Below are positions 11,721 through 25,470 of a stretch of 64,000 bases of DNA, in pieces. The stretch comes from Garcia nutans (Eukaryota > Streptophyta > Magnoliopsida > Malpighiales > Euphorbiaceae). Location of the stretch: positions 5,270,001 to 5,334,000 of the forward strand of contig CANTUV010000010.1 in the NCBI GenBank assembly GCA_947685225.1, read 5' to 3'. The notes beneath the pieces are model-generated. The model saw nothing but the letters and a program-made list of their open reading frames with translations. It had not been told where the DNA came from and made no database searches. Every line of letters starts with the position of its first letter. Within the stretch, counting starts at the first letter, position 1. The position numbers and the translations under genes are program-made.

Positions 11721-12240
11721 CAGGGCCGTCTTGGACATTTTAGGGGCCCCGAGCAGAAATTAAGATATGGGCCCCTAAAAAATAGTGTCGGAGAAAAAAT
11801 TTTGAATTTAAAGGACCGTCCAAAAATAAATATTTAAGACTTAAGGGCCTAAAAATAACAATGTAAAATAATAATTTTTATATAAATTAAATAGTTAAAT
11901 ATAAAATTTTTATATAATAATTTTTATATAAATTTTTAAAAGTATTTATATAAATTAAATACTAAATCTCTGCAGGGCCCTTAATTAAAGTATTTACATG
12001 TTTAACTAAAACTTTCTCCCACGGCCCATCAAAAAAGTTAAATTTAGTTGATGGGCCCTTAATTAAATACTAAATCTCTGCAGGGCCCTTTTTTAGTTGA
12101 ACATGAAAGTTTTAGTTGAAAGTATTTATATAAGTTTTAGTTAAAGTATTATTATACTGTAATCTCTGCAGGGCCAGAGACTAATTTTTGAGGGGGCCCT
12201 GAGCGGTTGCTCAGGGTGCTCCCCCTCATAACCGGGCCTG
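11721..12240. mobile_element. Non-autonomous hAT-type element, CAGGGCCG termini
   Basis: The left end CAGGGCCGTCTTGG and the reverse complement of the right end (CAGGCCCGGTTATG) form terminal inverted repeats. The flanks ATATTAAG (11713-11720) and ATCTTAAG (12241-12248) match at 7 of 8 bases, giving the hAT-size target duplication. The right half holds three copies of CTCTGCAGGGCC (11968, 12076, 12164) embedded in repeats of AAATTAAATACTAAATC, so the interior has been amplified. No transposase is present. Confidence 0.7.
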
Positions 12241-12248
12241 ATCTTAAG

Positions 12249-12550
12249 CTTATAGTATTATGTACGCAACTATCTTTTTTGAAAGACTCACCCATCATTA
12301 TTAAATGCTCGACATGAATTAAATTTAAATTAGTAAAAATGAAGTCTTGGATACCAAACCGACACATAAAAAAAATTGATTGATTAGTTGAATTATTACA
12401 CAGTTTGTTGAAATTCAATACTTTTAGATTTATAATTTTATCTTATTGGATTTCAAGAGTTTGCTGGAAAATGAGATAAGAAAAAAAAATAAAATTAACA
12501 AGAGAAAAAAGAAATGTGAATTAATTTTGAGAACAAATAAAGTATTAAAA

Positions 12551-12582
<32 letters not shown>

Positions 12583-15500
12583 TCTTCTAATTTGGCTCAA
12601 TATACCTGTAGCCTCATAAATTAATTAATTTGGTCAAATGTTATCATTTTGCCCTTCTATTTATATATTTACCAAATTTTCTTTTTGTATTTATTTATTT
12701 ATTTCAACATACACTTATATAATTATATATTGACTATTTTACTCTTTGTATTTATTAATTTCATACTCAATAAATACCTAAATAAAAATGACACTACAAA
12801 TACATATAAATGTCTATTTGATATAAAATATATAAAGAGTAAAGAGATTAATATATAATTATATAAGTATCTATTACAATAAAATAGATAAATATAGAAA
12901 ATAATATGATAAATTCATACAAAGGGTAAAATGTCTAAAACTATCAAATTCAAAGAGTAATTAATGTATTAAGTTTTTAATATAAATATAGTATATTATT
13001 TCATAATTAATGGTTAACTCACATTCTTATTAAATGAATTAGTTATAGGTCTGGATGATATATATAATTATAAAATTATCATGTTACAAAAAATATAAAT
13101 TTTTATCGTATTATAAAAAAATATTGTGAAAATTTATTGAAATTAAATATATAATATCATTATAAATATCACTTTTAAATTATTTATTTTCAATCATTTA
13201 TATCAATTAGTAATTTTAATCAATAAATTTATCAAATATAATTTTTTTATATTTATATATTAATAATTTATTAAATATATAATAATTAATTTTTTTATAT
13301 TAATAATTTCAGTTATGAACTTTTAAATTTAATGTAATTAATAATTATTAGCGTATAATTAAATTATCTATTATCAAATATAAAAATAATAAGGATTATA
13401 CGAATTAATATTAATTTGAGGTGATGGAAGAATAGCTGGTGAGCACTGAGCAAGGCATTGTGGAAATGATGTTCATTATTAGGCACCATTGCCTAGATGT
13501 CATGTCCTTTTTTTAAAATGTGTGTATTAAAAGAATCATAGGAGTATTTTAATTTTATATGTCATTACAAAAATACACCTTCTTATGCCTTCTGTCTTCT
13601 GCTCCACCTTCTTGTCATTTACTTGAAACAATTACCTTTCTTTTTTATGAAAACAATAAGCTGTTTATTAACTATGCGTGTCTATCTTCTTATTTTAATA
13701 TTAGGGGACTTATAAAGAAAACTTTTTTTTTTAAGGAAACTCATAAAAGGGTACTTTGCTAGTTTGAAAAAAATGTATATGCACAAGGCTAATAAAATAT
13801 TAATAAAAAATAATTATATAAAAAATAAATAATATTATTGGCCGAATACATATACACTCCATCTATATAAATTTTTTTCATACAATCATTAATGTTTAAG
13901 CTATTACGGATATACTATTGATTTTTCTTTTATATTAATACCGAAAAAAAAGTTTTACTATAAACAAAACAATTATTTTGAGAAGTTGAAACAATAATAA
14001 TACCAATAGGGATGAACTGCTAAGATTCCACATGTATATATGTCGGTGGAGGGGTTTGAAGCATGTGTTAGTTCTGTTCAACACATATAAACAAATACAA
14101 ACCATTCAGTATTTTGTCCTAAGCTATTCTGCAGTTTCTTTATATTCTACATTATTTTTAGATCTGAAATAACCTAAAATATATTTCATATATAACTAAG
14201 TTTTTATTTTTATTTTTTGTAACAATTAATGCTAGAGTTTTGTGAACGTATGAATACATATAGATTTGGTGTAATAATTGACAGCACAGATACAGATTCA
14301 TTAAAAATTGTAAATGGAAGACTGCGCTATCTATGGTTGGAGGTCTACTTGAGTGATGAAGGACAGCGGCATCGGATTCTTTCTCGAGATTTACTAGTAG
14401 TAATATATATTATAGTAGATTTCGGAGCCTTACATATTGAAAAATACATATGGCCAGCTGGCCCAGCTCTATGAACACAATTAAATCATTGAGAATACAA
14501 AGAAGCAAATATCAATGGTTTCCATACAATTTTGGGGCGCACACACTCTGGCAATTATAAGATGAATGGGCTGCAACCTGCAACAAAAAAACCTAACCTC
14601 CAATGGCTTAAACCTTCAGCACGAGCCTTGTGGGTCTTCAACATATCCCTCCATTTGGCACTTGCCCCTCCACCAATATATTTCTTTTTGTTTATTTTCT
14701 GAATTATATTTTGTATTTTTATGAGCGTTTCCCTTAATTTTTTATAAATAATTATTTACTATTGTCAAATTTTCCTTTTAAGATTGGACTTTTAGATTAA
14801 ATTCTCTTAATATAGATCGGAGATTGTCAACTATAAAAGTTAAATTTTAAGGTTAAATAATCTATTTTTATATTAATTTAATTATTTATTTATTTTCTTT
14901 TAAATGAGGAATTTCCTGCATTTATTTTGTATGAGGGTAGTCTCAATAATTATTATTTATAAAGATGGTAATATGATACATGGTAATATTTTTTCAAAAA
15001 TATATCATATAATTACTCTAATAAATTCTTTAATTTTTGCTGTTGTAAAATATAAAAAAATATCATTATTAGATGAATTTGCTATTTCTTTTTTATCCCA
15101 ATTTGATTTGCTATTTCAAACAGAACGTTTCATTGCTATTTTGTCATGATTATATAATTTTTCGTAATTTAAGTATTGAACGAGTTTAATTTCAATTTTT
15201 AGATAATAAAAATTCATTTGATTTGTATTAAAATTCTTTTTTTAATGCAAAATAAAATTTTATTAATAAATTAAATAGTACATTTGAAATGTATAAATAA
15301 AATTATATTATTTTAAAATACACAATATTCACATAACTAATAAAAATTATTTGATCTTTTTAAACTCTATGAACTTTTTCGACGCAAATTATGAATAATA
15401 ATAACGTGTCTCAGACAATTTAATTTTCAGTAGGATACTTATTTTATTTATCATTTATAATCACATTACATATAAGGATGACAGTTTCATTATAGAAGAA

Positions 15501-17480
15501 TAAATAACATCTATTAAAAAATAATAAATTTCAGTTGAAAGAAAAAAATAAAATATTTAAATAAAGAATGACAAAATTTTATAATAAAATTTAATTTATA
15601 TTCAGTTTTATTGTAAAAAATAAAATAACATAAAATAAAAATAAAAATTAAATTTCATATCTATATTAATTTAAATATTTTAAATTAAGGAAAATATTTT
15701 TAAAAAGGCAATTAGAGTTTTCTACTAGGTCATAATCATGTGGCAACTTAATTTCATACATTTGTAAAATAAGCAATCACCCTATTAAAATTCCATTTTT
15801 AAAATTAAAAATTAATTTAAAATTAAATTTATTAAAAATACATCCAAACTAAATTTATCAAAAAGACAATCCAACTTTGACTTTCCAACTACAAACTCAA
15901 AATCAGCGAATTTGGAGAAAATAGTAAAAAAAAAAACAAATTGAAATTTAATTAAAAATTGACAGAAAATATTGAAAATTAAAAAATAAATAAAAGACAT
16001 TTTTAAAATTAGGATAAATCAAGTTAGGGCAGGATATAATAAGATTAGAAAGACATTTCTACTGATATTATTTCCCGATATAAGATCTAAATTTTAACTT
16101 TTATAAAGATTCGGAACTTTAATGTTTGAATCTCATATTTGACAAATATATATGTATATATATATATATATCATTTGACAAAATTTTCATTAGGTATATG
16201 GTGAACTCGATGCCCTGTTATTTCATTAAAAAAAATTAAATATTGTAATGAGTTTATCGACTCTAGCGAGTAGCTTCTTCTTTATACATATTTAAAGTTC
16301 TTTGTATTTTATTTTTCTTGTGGCCACCTTCTTTTATTATTATTATTTTGAAAATTCCTCGGTGCATGTCTTGTGGCCTGTGGCCGGTGGCTGTGGGTCA
16401 TCGTCCAATGGTTATTCTTAGCTTTTGATAAACAATATATATATATATATAATTAGCTAAATCATTGAACTTAATTATTGTCATCACTGTCTCATATAAA
16501 TTTATAAAACGTATAATTGATAGATTCTTCTTTCTCTCTTTCTACATTTTCTGAATTTCGTATTATAGAAGCGAACCATTATTTTATTCTATTTTCAGAT
16601 TAATTTCAGATAAATTTCATTGTGGTCTTGGCTTCATTTTATTCTATTTTCAGATTAAGTGTCTTAAATTTTAATTCAATTCTGTACAGTACTTTAATTA
16701 ATTGGAATTTATTTAGTTGCATCTGATATTTCATTAAAATAAATATTTCTGAAGTTAAAATTTATGTTTTTGTTTATCTTTTTTTTTTTGAATTAAAAGA
16801 TATAATATGTAAAATTTTATATTTAATTATCAGGTTTGAATTTTGTTTATATTAATATTTTAAGATTATAATTAGAAATCTTAAGATTAATAATCAATAA
16901 TTTCTAAATGCAATATAATTAGCTAAAAAAAATTTATGAATCCATTTTTCAATGCACGTATCCAAAAATCAAATCAAATTTAAAATGCACAGATCAAATA
17001 TCAAATATGAATAGTACGTTTTACTAGCTCAAAACTCAAAGGAGAAATTTATTTCAACTTACCGTACTTGCCCATAAAATAATTTGAAAATCTGTTGACT
17101 ATTTGAATAAAAAATACAATTAGGTAGACAAAAGAAATGGAAACTTAGTTTTAATTCAAGAGTGTGAAATTATTTTTGAGAAATAAATAATAATAATAAT
17201 AATAATAATACAGATAAAAAAAAGGTTCGAAACAGGGAAGAAGACAAAAGGGTCACGCCTTTGCAAAAATTAGTTTGCCAAACCTCGGGTATAATGTGAC
17301 TTTTACTCCCATGAACCCAATCTAAAGCTCTCTCTGCTCTCTCTTTCTTTTTACACCTGGCTGCCCTAGCCCAAGCGCACATTTGTGGCATCCACTGCCA
17401 TCTTTACTGCAGGTCTCAGAGCAGCAGCCCAGAAACTAGCTAGAGCTAGGCCAAAAACAGAGTGAAGAACAAGAAGAAGA
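12249..17480. other. Gene-poor AT-rich interval upstream of TBL
   Basis: No gene is supported. Contents are AT-rich low-complexity sequence with TA microsatellites (about 12551-12583, 16142-16171, 16436-16452) and an (AAT)n run at about 17187-17210. Short frames at 12649, 14229 and 14904 lack family resemblance. The last ~150 bp before 17506 have an A/G-rich, leader-like character fitting the 5' UTR of the TBL gene. Confidence 0.6.
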
Positions 17481-17505
17481 AAGAAGCCAGAAAAAATAGA
17501 AGAAA

Positions 17506-18927
17506 ATGGGGACTTTAAGTCCAACCAAAGAACGTTCTTACCCTTCTCTCACCAAGAAGTTCCTTCCATGGACCTTTTATGCTATCGTTCTTCTGGTTCT
17601 GTTTCGCTTGTATTTTTACCCTTGCCCTGTTCTTCCCTCTACTCTCATTCTCAACTCCTCCTCTGCCTCTTCCTTCTCTGTTTCTCCTTCCTCTTCTACT
17701 CCTAGTACTCTAGGTACGTGAATTTAACTCTTAAAAAGTTTTTCTTTTTTGTTTCTTGGTCAAAAATTTAATCTTTTTTTTGAGCTTTTTTTTTGGACTA
17801 ATTATGACTTATTGAAGTTTTTTTGTATTGCAGAAGAGGAGGAAATTCCATGTGATTACACCAATGGCAAATGGATCTTTGACAAGAGTGGTCCTTTATA
17901 TAATGGCACAACTTGTAGCACAATCAAGGAAGGCCAGAATTGCATCGCCCATGGCAGACCAGATATGGATTATCTCTATTGGAGATGGAAACCAAATCAA
18001 TGTGAACTTCCAAGGTTTGACCCCAATGTATTTCTCCAACTTTTTAAAAATAGGCATTTAGCTTTTGTTGGTGACTCCATGGCTAGGAACCAACTGGAGT
18101 CGATTCTTTGCATGTTAGCCACTGCCTCTGCTCCTAAGCTTGTTTTCAGAGATGGTGAGGATAACAAGTTTCGCAGCTGGCATTTTGATTCTCATAATAT
18201 TAGTGTATCTATTTATTGGTCACCATTTCTTGTGAAAGGTGTGGAAAAATCACATTCTGGTCCAAATCATAATAAATTGTATTTGGATCATGTTGATGAG
18301 AGATGGGCAGCTGATATGAATGGATTTGATTTGATTGTGTTATCAATTGGGCATTGGTTTCTACATCCAGCAGTATATTATGAAGGTAATTCTGTACTGG
18401 GTTGCCATTACTGTCCTGGTTTTAACTACACTGAAATTGGGTTTTATGAGGTCTTGAGGAAGGCTTTAAAGACTACACTCAAGACTGTAATTGAAAGGAG
18501 AGGAACTAATGGAAATGGGATTGATGTAATTGTTACTACCTTTACACCTTCGCATTTTGAAGGTGATTGGGATAAGTTTGGTGCTTGTCCAAAAACAAAG
18601 CCCTATAAGGAGGGAGAGAAATTACTTGAAGGAATGGATGCAGAAATAAGACAAATTGAGATTGAAGAAGTTGAAGTTGCAAAACTGAATGCTAAGCAAT
18701 TTGATAAGCTAAGATTACAGGCGTTAGATGTAACCAAGTTATCACTATTGAGACCAGATGGTCATCCAGGGCCTTACATGTATCCATTTCCATTTGCTAA
18801 TGGTGTAGCTGAGCGTGTGCAAAATGATTGTGTGCATTGGTGCTTGCCAGGACCTATAGATACTTGGAGTGAGATACTGTTGGAGGTGATTAAGGGATGG
18901 GAGTATCAATCAATAAGAGAAGAATGA
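17506..18927 (+). CDS. Trichome-birefringence-like (TBL19-22 clade) polysaccharide O-acetyltransferase
   Basis: Exons 17506-17713 and 17834-18927 join in phase to 433 residues. A short cytosolic N-terminus precedes a single membrane anchor (about residues 20-40), then a Ser-rich stem, then the TBL domain from Cys76 (C-D-Y-T-N-G-K-W). The PC-esterase GDS motif is at residues 149-151 and the D-x-x-H motif at Asp401/His404 (D-C-V-H-W-C-L-P-G-P), so the catalytic residues are present. The family acetylates wall polysaccharides in the Golgi; this subclade is near AXY4-type xyloglucan acetyltransferases, but the substrate cannot be read from sequence. The intron is GT-AG with a T-rich body. The first ATG is used because it gives the expected type II anchor. 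Confidence 0.93.
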
Positions 18928-20957
18928 GTGATAGAAGAAGGTTTTGTCTTCGTGCTAAATTTTGTGACTCATTTGGGTGGTGTTCAATGGCTCTTGAAGA
19001 GAGACAAAACAAAAGAAGACAACTAGAGAAAGAGAGACTAAAATGCTGCCAAGGATTATGAACAAATGATCTTTTTGGAGTTTTTTTTTGTTAAATGCAC
19101 AAATGATATTTATGTGAAGTTAAATGTATACAAATGATATCAATGAAATCTGTGGATACATAACAAACAATTTGGTTAATACCTTCCGTTTTGTCTGCCA
19201 AGGAATTTGTTTGGATGTGAGTATGCATTTTGCTCAAGCCTTTAATTTTTAGTACATTTGTGTTTATTAACCACTGATTTTAGCATATTACTCCCAATAG
19301 AGTCTTCCTTAGTTGGAGATGTCTTTCTTAAAAGGTATATTTCTTAGAAGGTATATGATTTTATCTCTTGATAAGTTTAAATTAGGATATTGGTTTCATA
19401 AAATTAGAGATAAATAAACCAGCAAGCAATGACGTGGTAAAACAAGAGCCAATTATTATTCAATCCTTGTTTTTTTTTTTAAAAAATGATACTCAATTGA
19501 ATTGATCAAAACTGATCGCAAATGTAGCATTAAGGACCCGTTCAAACAAGTTCCTTTGTTTTTGAAATTAAATTTTGACTTTTGCTTAAAAAAATATAAA
19601 ATTAAATTATTTTGAGTAAAATTATTGAATTTTGTCTATATTTTTTTTATATTTGAGAAAAAAAATCTCTTTCTATTTCTCTCAAAACTTAAAAGCTGAA
19701 AAAAAAAAAAGAAACCTGTTCTCTTTTTGACCTCAGTGGGGGTCCATTTCTTGGGTGAGGGATCCAAAGACGAACTTTTGTATGCTTACATATGAAGAGA
19801 CCACAAGACTTGTAGTTCCTTACCAAAGACTAAAGAGGTAAAAAGTGAAAAAGAGTTGCTATTTTGCATTGAAAGTCAGTGTTATGATTAACATTTGGCA
19901 TCAACAATTATTCCTCATTATGCTATTGGCTTCCTCCATTCTCTGGTATAAGCTGCTTTAAACATCATTTTTGGCATCCAATAGCGGTCCCTTTCTATTG
20001 TGGGGGGAACAAAGCATCATTACCCAAAATTAATGGCAATAATTGATTAGTATCCATATTGTCATTGCTACTCAATATTTGACAGGTAACTAATGAAAGA
20101 AAGATTAGGCATTGTTACAATTTAACTAGAGATGTTGAGGTGCTGAATAATGAAAACCATGCACCATGCTTTCAACTACATTTTACAGCATGTGCTCATC
20201 CTTATTAGTTCAGGGAGATCGGGAGTAGGCTGACAACTCCTCTCATCGGTGGCGGTGGGTGCTGATATAAAGGGGTTTAGTCGTATTGCGTAGAGAACAA
20301 GGGGGCTCGTCGCTCGGTCCAACACTGATCTCTGCAACACTAGAGACAGGCTGCAGGTGTGAGAGATTGAAGATAATTTCTTGCGCCAGTAATTATTATT
20401 TTGCCCTTGGCTGAAATAGAGTCGTTTTAGCCATAGGCTTAATTTTTTTTTTTTTAATTTATCAAATAAAATGGTGCCGTTTCAAAAAAAAATAACGTCT
20501 TTTCACTTAACACATCTTCAAAAAAAAAATAAAAAGTCCGCATCATGAAACACTGTTGGCCCAAGTGAAAGAGAAACTGAAAAAGGCAGAGATAAAGACC
20601 GCCTGCTGCTGACAGAGAAAGCTGGGATTGCCGGCGATACATAGCTCCGTCTCCGACAATTAGCTTATGGTGAAAAATTTGCCCTTCTTTTATGAGTATC
20701 TAGTTCTGCCACTACTTATTCCTCCTATAATTACAATATTTTAATAGTGTCAGTTGTCGTTACCATTTGCCCTGCTATTAATTAAAAATATCAGCTCGCG
20801 GAAGGGGTCAACAACATACGGCTTTGCCGTTTCGTCATGAGGCAAACAAACAAAGATGGATAAATGTGTCCTTTGGGCTATTTTAGTTAGGAACCCATGA
20901 AAGGGTCCAACTTCCGTACATTTCAGGAAGCCCAACTGTAAAATGACCTGTTGGAAG
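18928..20957. other. TBL 3' region and gene-free spacer
   Basis: The first ~200 bp are probably the TBL 3' UTR. A less AT-rich patch at about 20190-20370 and another at about 20740-20930 show no recognisable coding family on either strand. No gene supported. Confidence 0.55.
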
Positions 20958-22716
20958 TATTTAAATTAGGACATTTGCAAAACTAACTTTAAAAAAATTA
21001 TCTAAAAATACTATAATAAATAAAAATATTTACATTTCTTTAAAAAGTTAGAATAAATTTTTAAAAATATTCCACTTTTTAATAAAATAAAAAACTTTTT
21101 CTTCAATCTCTCACTAGTTTAATTCAATTTTTATTTTTTTTCAAACTTCTTTATTAAATAAAAATATTTTAATTAAATAAAAGCAGTTAATATTTTAAAT
21201 TATATTTTCAGTATAAAAAATTATTAAATTTTATAAAAAAAAATTAATTTTAATTAAAAAAATAAATAATACTCAAAAAATAAAATATATATATATATAT
21301 AATTATATTTAAACAAATTTTACAATTATACACATAAAAAAGTTAAAAAATATTAATTTTGTTATGCAGATATTATGTAAATATTTGGTAGATGTCATAG
21401 ATATTTAGTAAATGTTATATATATATATGTATTTGTTATTTATATATTGTGTATTTTATGTAAAAATCATATAAATATTATATGGATATTGAGAAAAATA
21501 AAAATTGAAAAATTAAATTAAATTAAAATATTATATACATATTTAGTAGATGTTTAGTAGATACAATCAGGGTTGTAAATGAGCCGGACTGACATTTTTA
21601 TTTAGTGAGATACAATATATGACGGAAAGAAATAATGTTTTAAGAAATATTTCTTTTCTTTCTTCTACTTCTAAAAAATATTACAAGTTTCAATTGATTC
21701 AATAATTAGATGACTAGGGTTATTGTATTATAAATATATGATTTCTCTTTTTAATCATAAGTATTTTCTACGGAGCAGTCTAGGCTAATGAAGTATGAGG
21801 ATCCTATTAGAATTGGGACCCAAAGAAAATTTGACATTTATTATGTGGACCATATTTGCGATTTATTTTCATACTCATTTTTTTTTCTTATTCAAGATAT
21901 TATGTGAATGAATTAGTTAATATATTTAATAAGTTAAAATAAAATAAAATAAAAATAAAAATAAAATTGAATAAAATTGAAAATAAAAATATAAAGAAAA
22001 AAGTAATAAAGTAAAGGGTATTAGTCGAGCTTGAACTCTGTTTATACGAATATTGCAAGACTTGAACTTGATTAAGCTTGGCTCGTATTCAGCTCATTAA
22101 TATGTTCAACGAGCTGAGCTCGAGTTCGGGCTCATTACCATATATAAATATATGATAAAATTTAAAAATATATATATATATATATCACAATTATAATATA
22201 TTATGTAATATATATAATATATTAATATAAATCAATAAAATAAATAGTTTATACATTATTTTTATTTTATTTTAATAATATTTTTTAAATTAATAAAAGA
22301 GATTAAATTTAAATTGATTAGTCAAATTTTATATTTATATATTATTAAATTATATTTTAATGTGTATTAATATTAATATATTAATTAAGAAAAAAATAAA
22401 TTATTTAGTATATAAAATATTGAGTCATGTATTTAATATAATAATTATTAATAATATATTTTAAAATATCAAAAAGATAAATTAAACTTAGATTGATTAG
22501 TCAAATTATATATTTTTTATTAAATTATATTTAGTTTGTATTAATGTTAATATATTAATTAAGAAATAAAATAAACAAATCACTTTGATGTTTATAATAT
22601 TGACTATTGAGCTATGTAATTAATATAATAATTATTAACACTATATTCATTGATAAATAACTAATTGATGATAATGATTATATCATTGTTATTTTAAATA
22701 GTTTACAAACGATATT

Positions 22717-22795
22717 GTAATATCCTTATACCATATATACATATAATACATATATTTAGTATATATAATATATATATATAGTATAAGGATGTCAC
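22717..22795. repeat. Short inverted repeat around an AT core
   Basis: TTGTAATATCCTTATAC at the left and the reverse complement of the right arm (TTGTGACATCCTTATAC) match at 15 of 17 positions across a ~45-bp AT-rich loop. It may mark the end of the LTR-like block. Confidence 0.6.
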
Positions 22796-25470
22796 AATTA
22801 AATTTTAATAAAAATTCACATATTCCCAAACATTAAAATCTATTTTTAATAAATAAAAAAATATTTTTTTATTAGTTTTAGATACCCAAAATAAGTATTT
22901 TATAGAAAAATATATGAAAAAAAATTCAACAGAATTTTATCTATAATTTAAATATCCTAAAAATTTTAATATTTTTCAATCTGCAGAAAAAATACACTCT
23001 CAATAGTAGTAAATCCAATAATTCTCCAATTATTCACAAAAACACTCAAATGTGTATATATATATAAACATTTATACAATCTCATATCACAAAATTATGT
23101 CCAAAACTCTTTATAATTTACAACACTCCCAGATATATAAACATATTATATATAATTATGTCATATTTTTTTTAAATAAAATATATACATGACAGCAATT
23201 GGCTTTGATTCTGTGGCATCAAAGCTTACTTCAAACACTATCAACATCAAGTTTAGACCTAATTAGGTCTAAATGAACTCTCCGAATTTACCGGCGACCC
23301 TATAATCTGCGCGATGAATTTCAATCGCGCTAAGCTAAAATCCTAGTAGTACATACTTTGATAATAATAAAATTTTAAAAGAAAGACAATGCATTATACT
23401 GTATCATGACATTTTCACAATGTAATATGCAATTCCACTTTACTTCACTTTTATCATTTTTTCTAAACATTACATCGACACATACACAAGCATTTGGCTC
23501 AACTAACCTAGTACATTATTCAAATTATAGAGTTATTATTTTAGCTTACTTTGAAACACAGTATTTAGCCCGAAGGCAAGTGACGCCCAACGTCTAGCCT
23601 AAAGGTAAATTATAATGATGTCCAACATCTAGCCCGAAAGCAAATCATATATCAGTGACGACAAGCGTCTAGCCTTAAAGGCAAATGATGAAAATAATCT
23701 CATAGGCATGCCACCATAAAAAACTTTGAAAATTGAATAATATACTAAGCAACATACAAATAGTACATATTTTTCATAATCAATTTTTCTTATCTCATTG
23801 TCTTTTTTTTATTTCTCTTATTCATTACAATGACAAATCACTTCAATTCTTTATATCTCATCATTTTATCAAAATGTATGCCACTCAACATTACAATCAT
23901 ATTGCCCAAATATTTTTAAATTATTTTCACATAATTCATATAATTCATATTTTATTCATTTTAGCCATTAATAATGACTTTTCATGATGTAAATAATACA
24001 TACTCGTCGATTCACATGTGATATCACAATATATATAAATGTTCAAATAGTCAAGTAGCTTAACACATTTTCTAAAATGTGTTAAGTCACATTAAATGCA
24101 AATACCTTTAAATTATCAAAGATATGTACGTACCTTAATTTAATACTCAAACCCAAGCTAAAGTCACTTTTTATCTTTCACTTCCAAATGCACTTCAATA
24201 CCAGGGTTGAGCAAAATACTTCCACTTAGTGCCTATCCAAAATGTGAGTAAATATAATCATTTAGCATCATATTTCAAGGCATTTCAAATATTAAACTCC
24301 AATTAAACCACATTCCTATTATTTTTCTAAAATTTGCCTTACATTACTTTAATTTTAGAATTTCACTTTAATCCATTATAAATAACATTTTAAGTTTATT
24401 TTTATTAATACAATCACATTAGAATATGTTTTAAATAATTATATCAATTGAACATATATTCTTATACGAAAATTCTAAAATGTGCCATAACCTTCGCCAA
24501 TTATGGTTCTTCATTTCAACTAATTCCAAATGTTAATCTAAACATATTTTCATCATTTAAATCTTTTAACAATATAATTTATTCATTAAAATTAAATAAA
24601 CAACCATATTTTAAAAATTTTCTTCTAAAATCTTAAATTCAATACTACCTCTCTCAATCTCTAACTAAATTTGATAAAATCCATCATTTGACTTTAAAAT
24701 CTTTATTTATGCATCAAAACAACATTATACAAACAAATTCTAATAATTAAAACATATAATTGAAAAATCTCAAATTACACATAACCCTAAACTATCATCT
24801 TCATCCAAACTCAACCCAAACTTAATCATTTCTTCTATCCAACTTGAAAATCATTATTTACTACTCAAAATAGCATCATACATACCCATTCAAGCAATTA
24901 AATCATGTTATATCAAAATCTCAAATCCAACATATTCATAACTTCATAAAATTTTAAAGATTAAGATAGAAAACTTACTAATTAGATAATAAATCACTAA
25001 AACTCCACTTAATTATAGATAATTCCTTTAATTCTTGGTGCTTGAAAGAAGAAAAAATCTCTCTCTATTGGCTATGATGGTTCAGCCACCTAGAAGAAGA
25101 AGAAGAAGAAAAGAAGTTGACATTTTCTCTTTCTTTTTTCTTTAATTTAAGACCATATATATATAATATTTTAATATTTAATTATTTATTTAAAAAATAA
25201 TATTTTTTGTCTTTCATCTATAATTAATTTATTTTTAAATTATTTAATAAATTTTAATTTTGCAAAGCATAATTATAATTTTACCACTTGACATTTAATT
25301 TTCTTCTTTACATGTTGACTTTTGTATGCATTATATATATTTAATATATATTTCACATATACATTTTACTTTATCGCTTATAATCTTTTAATTTTTTATT
25401 TAAATTTTTTATTTAATTTATTTAATTCAATTTATATGAATTCACAGATGTTGCATGTGTCATCAAATTT
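22719..25470 (-). mobile_element. LTR-like block, probably a solo gypsy LTR in minus orientation
   Basis: Read on the minus strand, the block has features of long plant gypsy LTRs: a GTGGCTGAACCATCATAGCC-type transcript leader (about 25065-25095) next to a GAA-rich run, a long AT-rich R/U5, and the AGCCCGAAGGC minisatellite at 23566-23691. No gag or pol is present. Exact ends and a 5-bp duplication could not be fixed, so the boundaries are approximate. Confidence 0.35.
23566..23691. repeat. Minisatellite with AGCCCGAAGGC / CGTCTAGCC units
   Basis: Three degenerate units of roughly 40 bp, each with GTGACG..CAACGTCTAGCC..AAAGGCAAAT, lie in tandem. Such units are seen in some plant gypsy LTRs. 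Confidence 0.7.

Noticed and set aside
23733..23987. 84-codon frame in the LTR-like block
   Set aside because: Low-complexity His/Ile/Phe-rich translation, no domain.
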